A DNA stretch of 64,000 nt from Anaeromyces robustus. Lineage: Eukaryota; Neocallimastigomycota; Neocallimastigomycetes; Neocallimastigales; Neocallimastigaceae. Under the pieces are notes generated by a model that was given only the letters and a program-made list of their open reading frames with translations, was not told the origin of the DNA and made no database searches. Shown here piece after piece: positions 57,996-64,000 of this stretch; position 1 is the first letter of the stretch, and each line of letters begins with the position of its first letter. A program made the position numbers and the translations under genes. Where the stretch lies: NCBI GenBank assembly GCA_002104895.1, contig MCFG01000331.1, positions 1 to 64,000 of the forward strand. Reading direction: 5' to 3'.

Positions 57996-58976
57996 AAGAA
58001 GATTCCAATTTCTTATTAAGATAATCGCGTTGAACAATATAACTATTAGTAATCTTTTTTATATCATCATCTTTAAGTGATTTATTTTGTTGATTTGAAT
58101 CAATAATTTTATTTAACGAATCAATTAAGCCCGTAAAAAATTGTACATTATTATTATAAGCATTTTTATATATATCTACTAAATTATATTGTAATATATC
58201 ATTAACCCAATGATTTGTATATTCAAAGTCTCTAATAATCTTTTGTCCTTGACTTTTTTCATTATATTGATTTAAATTTCTTAAATATGTATGGAGTTCA
58301 TCTAATTGTTTCGGCAAATTTGTATTTTTTTGATCATCGGACATTACCTCTATTATATAGTCTAATACATCAATATTTTTATTATCATTATCATTTTAAC
58401 CTAATATGTACTTCCCATTACCATTTATATTAACCCTATTAAGATCTACAACTCCTGAATTCTCATATTGATAACCTTCTACTGTATATCCTGAAATATA
58501 TAATCCTAAATTAATATTGTCAACTTGAGGAATATATTTTTTATTATTAAAACGCGCATCCCTAAATACTACTCCTGTTTTTATATTTAATTCTATTAAA
58601 TCACTTTCAATATATTCTAAAGATTCAGTGTTGTAGACATATCTTTTATTAAAAAAATATTTATAGATTTCATATTCTTTTTTTCATTTTCAAATGAACA
58701 AAAATGTACATTCTTTATGTTCATATTCTTAATAAATTCTTTACGATTTAACAATAAATTCAATTTACTTTTAACATTTTCATCAATTTTTGGTTCATTT
58801 TTGTTATTGTTTAATTTTGTAATAAGATCAGAATCATTTGTAACAGGAATACCTTTATGAAAAAAAATTTCATATTTAATTTCCGCAATTGTGTAACCAA
58901 AAAAAAAAAAATGGAGAAAATAGATAATAGATATAGATATTTTATTGAAAATTTTAAATAATAAATTAAAAATCAT
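57961..58976 (-). pseudogene. Decayed gene for a secreted protein, unknown family
   Basis: On the minus strand a hydrophobic leader (LLFKIFNKISISIIYFLHF) is followed by KYEIFFHKGIPVTNDSDLI, then, in a second frame, FRDARFNNKKYIPQVDN and NINGNGKYILG. After an in-frame stop comes a helical region (MSDDQKNTNLPKQLDELHTY, WVNDILQYNLVDIYKNA). The coding signal is continuous but broken at least twice, and its 3' end runs into the AAAAT array. I see no known catalytic motif. Confidence 0.6.
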
Positions 58977-59289
58977 TTTAAAATAATAACATAAATTTAA
59001 GTTTGTTAAATGAATTTTATATATTTATTTATTTTTATAAATTGATTAATTATTATACAACATACAAAAAAATATATATACATGAATATAGATTAAATTA
59101 AATGCAATTAATAATAAATAATAAATAATAATAATTATTATATAATATTATAAATATTTTAATAAATATATATATTTAAAGAAATATATAAAAGAATTGT
59201 TAGTTGATTTGAAATATTATAATATATATTTTAATTTTATCGTATTTATAAAATTATTATTAAAAATAATTATTATTTATAGTTAATCT

Positions 59290-60802
59290 ATGTTGTCAAT
59301 TAAGGAAGAAAATACAAAATTATTTTTCAAGGAATTAAATAACAATCCATGTAATATTGAATTACTATGTTCTCTTTCAAAAAAAGGAATATTTTTATTT
59401 GATATTTTATATAAATATGAAAATATAAAATATCATGAATGTGTGGTTGATTTGAGTTTAGAAAATAATCAATATTTTATGATATATAATGATAGACAAT
59501 ATAAAAGATTTATTGAATTAATGAAATTATATAAGATTAAATCAAAAAAAAAATTGTTTTGCTATAGATTTATATTTTAAATTAGCAATACCTAATGAAT
59601 TTTTTATATCAAAACTCATAAATGATGAAGATTTTTTAATTAATTTATATGATACAGAATTCACGGATTCAATATTTTATTTTTTGTTAAAATATAATTA
59701 TATTCCATCTAGTATTTTTCAAATGTTTAACCGTGATTATTGTTACGAAAGTACTATTACTTATATTATTTTTATTGATATGATTTATTTAAAAAATGAA
59801 CAATATGATTTAACAAAAATGAATAAATTCATAAATTCAATAGTATTTTTCAATTTAATAGAGTCGGATGTTGGTAGAAATATTGAAGGTTTAGAATTTA
59901 TAATAAATAATATTATTGATAAAATTGGAGTTAATTATTGCTACACTGAAATTCGTATTCATTATAACTATCCACTTGAAATATTAAATAAATATTCCAA
60001 TAAATTATATAAACCAAATATTTTATATTTTAAACATCCAAATAAATATATTGAAAGTGTTATTAATAATAAATACGGAGATAGAGGTTTAAAGCATATA
60101 CATACTTCTTTAAAATACAATGGAATTATCCCATCTATATATATAGATGAGTTGTGTCAACCTTTTGATATATATAAGAAACCTGAAACTTATAGTAATT
60201 ATGAATTATTAAATGATAATATATATAAAGAAAAAGATTGTAATCACTTAACATTATATGAGAATTCCGAATTATGGATGGGAAATAAAGATTTATTTAA
60301 CTTAAACTTTAATATGAAAAAATATGTTTTTGACGACGACGACGACGATATATATGAATATTCTTATGAAATGTTACAAAATCTCAGAGATACATTCATA
60401 GAAAAATATTTAAATGATATTGAATTATTAAAGATATTAAAAGACTATAATTATATTATTGATAAATATAACAATGATAATTTACTACAAAGTAATTATT
60501 TTTATTATATTTCAGTTAAATGTTGTATATTAGGATCGTTAATTTATAATAATCATAATAAATTTATTATTTACATATTAACTCAAATGATAAATCATTA
60601 TGAACAGATTAACATGTATTATAAACCTCAAGAAAATAAAATATATTTTTACGATGGTGGAGGAAGAAGTGAATATTGGCCATATTCTTTAAGTGAAATG
60701 ATATGGGAAACAGTTTGGGTAATGATAAATAAAAAATCACAAGATATATTTCGGTTTGATCCAAATACTAGAAATTTAGAAAGTATGTTAGAGTCTGATT
60801 AA
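59290..60802 (+). CDS. Unrecognised protein of about 500 residues, broken by one homopolymer shift
   Basis: The first frame (59290-59580) and the second (open upstream of 59684, to 60802) overlap near an A9 run at about 59544-59552. Past the run the second frame reads FAIDLYFKLAIPNEFFISKL and joins smoothly to FYFLLKYNYIPSSIF. Features: a Leu/Tyr/Asn-rich helical body with spaced LLKYNYIPSS / LKYNGIIPSIY units that look like degenerate ankyrin-type repeats, an Asp run (DDDDDD near 60331-60350, mostly GAC codons) and a C-terminal IYFYDGGGRSEYWPYSLSEM. No signal peptide. Homopolymer length makes a sequencing slip as likely as a true break. Confidence 0.6.
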
Positions 60803-60886
60803 TATTAAAATTTTAAAGGTAATATTTTTTAATATTATATAAATTAAAAATTTCTGATAAATATTATATATAATAATAATAATAAC

Positions 60887-60924
<38 letters not shown>

Positions 60925-60938
<14 letters not shown>

Positions 60939-61080
60939 TGTAGAATATTTGAATATTATATATATATTTTAAAAATAATAATAATAAATTGTAGAATATT
61001 TGAATATTATATATATTTTTTAAAAATAATAATAGTAAATTGTAGAATATTTGAATATTATATATATTTTTTAAACATAA
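60925..61080. repeat. Three tandem copies of a roughly 58-bp unit
   Basis: The unit AATTGTAGAATATTTGAATA plus a TATATATTTT(A)n tail and AAT repeats occurs three times in a row at about 60935, 60990 and 61045, just before the next gene. Confidence 0.85.
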
Positions 61081-61248
61081 TAATATATAAAAATAAAAAT
61101 TATATTTATTATTATGAAATGAATTTATTGTAATTATAAAATGATTTTTTTGTAGAAATTTTTTTATATTTAATAAAAATTAAATTATTTAAATATTAGT
61201 TTTATTATATTTAACATATTATAATAAATATTACAATTTAGATAATAG

Positions 61249-62508
61249 ATGAAGTTAATTATTTATTCGATTTATATATTCTTTGCCAATTATATTTTAG
61301 CCAAAGAATTAAAGAAAGAGTCTAGAGTATTTTGCCGTTACAATTATAAAGGGATAACAGAAGTTTATGATCCAGCCTATTTTAATGAAAAGGGTAAAAT
61401 CGTATTGCTAAAACAATTGAAGAATATGCTAGGGTATTAGGTCCTACTTGGCATGGTATGTCTTGGTGTGGTAATAATACAATGGTTAATAGTATTGGTA
61501 TTTATTATGATATATCTAAAATTCAAAATAAATTAAGAAAAAGAACTGATAAAAATACAAATAAAGAAACACCTCTAGAACCAAATAATACCGATCAATT
61601 GACAATCCTTTTTCGAGAGGAGATAATACAATCGACGATTATAAAAATCGAACAGAAGTTTATATTGATAGAATTTATGATAAATTAAAAAATGGTAATA
61701 AAAAGTATATTCCATTAGTAAGTCAAAGTCCTGAATTTAATCCTTATCATAAATCCTTAATTAGGGGCATTGATCGTGCACCAAATATTAGATATGCTAC
61801 TGGAATAAATTTTTCAGAATCAATTAATTCTATTATTAGTAGTATTCCAGAAGGTGTAACTAAATGTGCATCAGTAAATAACTGTGCAGGATGTACTGTT
61901 GTTTGTAATGTTCTTATTTCCGCTACAAATGAAAAACAATATTCTATTACTAATTCCAGTGGAAATATTTCAACACATACAATAGGTGATGTTAATAATA
62001 ATACAGACACTTTAACTGATGAAATATCTAATACTATTGAAGTAGCATCCACATTAACTCACACTGATAGTATTACACAATCAGATACTGATTCAAAATT
62101 ATTGATAATAATAATAGAGTCATTTGGAGTAATTGGTTTGTAAGAAAAAATAATTACCATAGAAGATATGTAGAACCATTAGTTTATTCAATATCATCAT
62201 GTAATGAAGAACTTAGATTACCATATATATTTAATATGTATAGTTATGAACAACCAAACCATGATAATATACAAGTTGATCCATATTTTAATAATTTATT
62301 GCCCAGAGAAAAGTTAAGATTTGAACATAATGATGAAGCGTATTTGAAATTAACTGATACGGAATTGATTTGGAATAATTTTGTTAAAAATGAAACAATT
62401 GCTACTTGTTCAAAAATTAAAGAATTAAAATTATTAGATAATGGTTTATTTTTATATTGTGAAGATAAAACTGAAACTATAGCTTCATTGAATAATAATA
62501 ATAAATAA
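61249..62508 (+). pseudogene. Broken gene for a secreted Cys-rich protein, paralog of 57206
   Basis: The signal peptide MKLIIYSIYIFFANYILAKE is followed by the shared block FCRYNYKGITEVYDPAYF and GPTWHGMSWCGNNTMV, then YIDRIYDKLKNGNKKYIPLV, RGIDRAPNIRYATGINFSES, a four-Cys patch (KCASVNNCAGCTVVC), a Thr/Ser/Asp-rich stretch, and a C-terminal part (NMYSYEQPNHDNIQVDPYFN ... ETIASLNNNNK). The coding signal spans about 1.25 kb but is spread over more than one frame with about three breaks, so I call it a relic. Function unknown. The size and layout suggest an exported protein of roughly 400 residues. Confidence 0.65.
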
Positions 62509-63133
62509 AAAAAAATAAAAACAAAAATAAAATAATAAATAAAAATAAAAATATTATAATGTAATAAAAACAAAATATAATAAAAAAATAAAATAAAAAT
62601 AAAATAAAAATAAAAACAAAATAGAATAAAATAAATAATGAGGTAAAAAAAAATAATTAAAAATATAAAAGTAATATAAAATAAAATAGAATAAATTCTA
62701 TTACGTTTTATATATATATATATAGTTAAAAAGTAAGATATCTAAATAAATTAGATATTATTTAAAATTATATATCGTATTTTTATTTTTTTAATTTTTT
62801 TTTTTTTTTTTAAACTAGATAAATATTTTTTTTGTTTAAATTTATTAATTTAAATTGTATTCATATGAATTTATAAAGTAATAAATAAGATGTTTTATTT
62901 TTATTTTTATTTTTTGACTTGTTATTATGCTGAAGACATAGTAGTACTATAAAACTAGTTTTTATATATATATTGTTTTTTTGTTTTTTATATTAGTAAA
63001 AATATTATTTATAAAAAAATAATAATAAAGTTTTTTTATAAATAATCTAATTAACAATTATAATATTAAATATTGAATATAAAATTATTTTTTTAAAAAA
63101 AAAAAATAAAAAACTTCAAACAAATATATTAAA
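62509..63133. other. A/T-only spacer
   Basis: AAAAT and homopolymer tracts, with no gene seen. The 5' flank of the following lectin-like gene is at the right end. Confidence 0.6.
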
Positions 63134-64000
63134 ATGTTTTTTAAATTATTTATCATCTTTAGCGTTTTAAACAAAATTATCTCTTTACCTGGAGGTTCAA
63201 ATAGCAATAATAATAATGCGGCTATTTGGATATACAATGAATATCTAGATAGTTGTTTATATGGTACAAAATTTTCAGTGGAGACATTAATTTATGAAAC
63301 TTGTGATAATAGAAAAAATTAATAAATGGTATATTGATGAAAATGATTATGGCATCATTTTAAGATCTGCCATTAATCCTGATATATGTATATCAGTTAT
63401 TACCAATGAAAACGTATTAGATAACTGTGGCGGAAATAATATTATGTATTATAATAAAGGTTCCAAATTTATCAACAGTGATGATGGTATGTGCTTAGGC
63501 GTTAATGATGATGAGGATTACTTAACATTAAATAATTGTAATAGAAATAACAAAAAAATATTATGGGAAATATCAGAGAGTAAACCTACTGTTACAACAA
63601 CAACTACTACTACTACTACAATAAATTCCACTCCAACTTCTAAACCAGTATAGATATATAATGAATATGCTGATAAATGTTTGTATGGTCCCGAATATGA
63701 TGATGAAATTCCAACTTATGAAAATTGTGATAATAGTTAAATCTAAATGGGAAATTCCTGTTTCAGGAGATCTTTTCTTTAAATCGGTAGAATATGGTTG
63801 GTGTATTGCTAATACTGTACCAAGTACAGGTGGTCTTAATATGAGTTTTTGTAAAAGTGAAGATATTCTTATGAGAGATAGTTTCTCTTTAAGTACTATA
63901 AGACCTCCATATGATGTGAATTTATGTATGGGTATCTTAATTCAGGTAGTGCTACTGAAACTCGTTTAAATATGAATAAATGTAAGGTTAGTTATGGAAC
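63134..64000 (+). pseudogene. Secreted lectin-like (beta-trefoil type) repeat protein, interrupted, runs off the window
   Basis: A signal peptide (MFFKLFIIFSVLNKIISLPG) is followed by two related modules of about 120 residues. Each starts IYNEY...CLYG, has a YE.CDN motif, then KW.I, a Cys-Ile motif (ICISV / WCIAN) and a closing Cys. The modules are separated by a Thr-rich linker (TTTTTTTTT). This spacing resembles ricin-B-type carbohydrate-binding modules common in secreted proteins of gut fungi; binding of plant glycans is an inference. The modules fall in different frames with about three interruptions, and the gene continues past the edge. It could be decayed or contain sequencing slips. 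Confidence 0.6.

Overview
This window is nuclear DNA from a very AT-rich eukaryote. Intergenic DNA and introns are almost pure A/T with long homopolymers, and genes carry many short GT-AG introns. Best guess: an anaerobic gut fungus (Neocallimastigomycota, chytrid-like). Support comes from the extreme AT content, asparagine-run proteins, a Stealth-family glycan phosphotransferase, centrin (expected in a flagellated zoospore former) and, at the right edge, secreted Cys-rich repeats with a CLYG...YE.CDN...KW pattern that I associate with the secretomes of these fungi. Dictyostelids are similarly AT- and Asn-rich and are the main alternative. No rRNA, tRNA or CRISPR array was recognised.

Layout. 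0-5.9 kb: a 608-bp block identical to one at 21.15-21.76 kb, joined to a LINE that lacks its 5' part and is itself split by a 1.74-kb insertion with terminal inverted repeats. 6.7-21.2 kb: housekeeping genes: HP1-like chromodomain/chromoshadow protein (+), WDR89-like WD40 protein (-), GCP2 of the gamma-tubulin complex (+) and a PEX4/UBC21-type E2 (-). 24.4-26.8 kb: a two-exon Stealth protein (-). 26.8-35.1 kb: about 8 kb of microsatellite-rich DNA with no gene I can support. 35.1-47.5 kb: centrin, an 11-exon SMYD (MYND+SET) methyltransferase and a huge low-complexity Asn-rich protein, all on the minus strand. 47.8-52.3 kb: a LINE with an uninterrupted 1415-codon ORF (-). 55.4-64 kb: an accessory region with a leucine-rich-repeat gene, an unrecognised two-part gene, and several decayed secreted-protein genes including a paralog pair and a lectin-like repeat protein.

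By reading splice sites I rebuilt several host genes that single ORFs do not show: HP1 with a start codon that seems split by an intron, PEX4 with a 20-nt first exon and a 13-nt second exon, the last exon of centrin, and the five-exon Asn-rich gene (about 2046 aa, with a 17-nt micro-exon). The most striking structure is the exact 608-bp direct duplication. The left copy ends at a TGATC shared with the truncated LINE, and no target-site duplication is visible. The simplest reading is a recent tandem duplication of about 21.1 kb carrying HP1, WDR89, GCP2 and PEX4, with the other unit lying to the left of the window.
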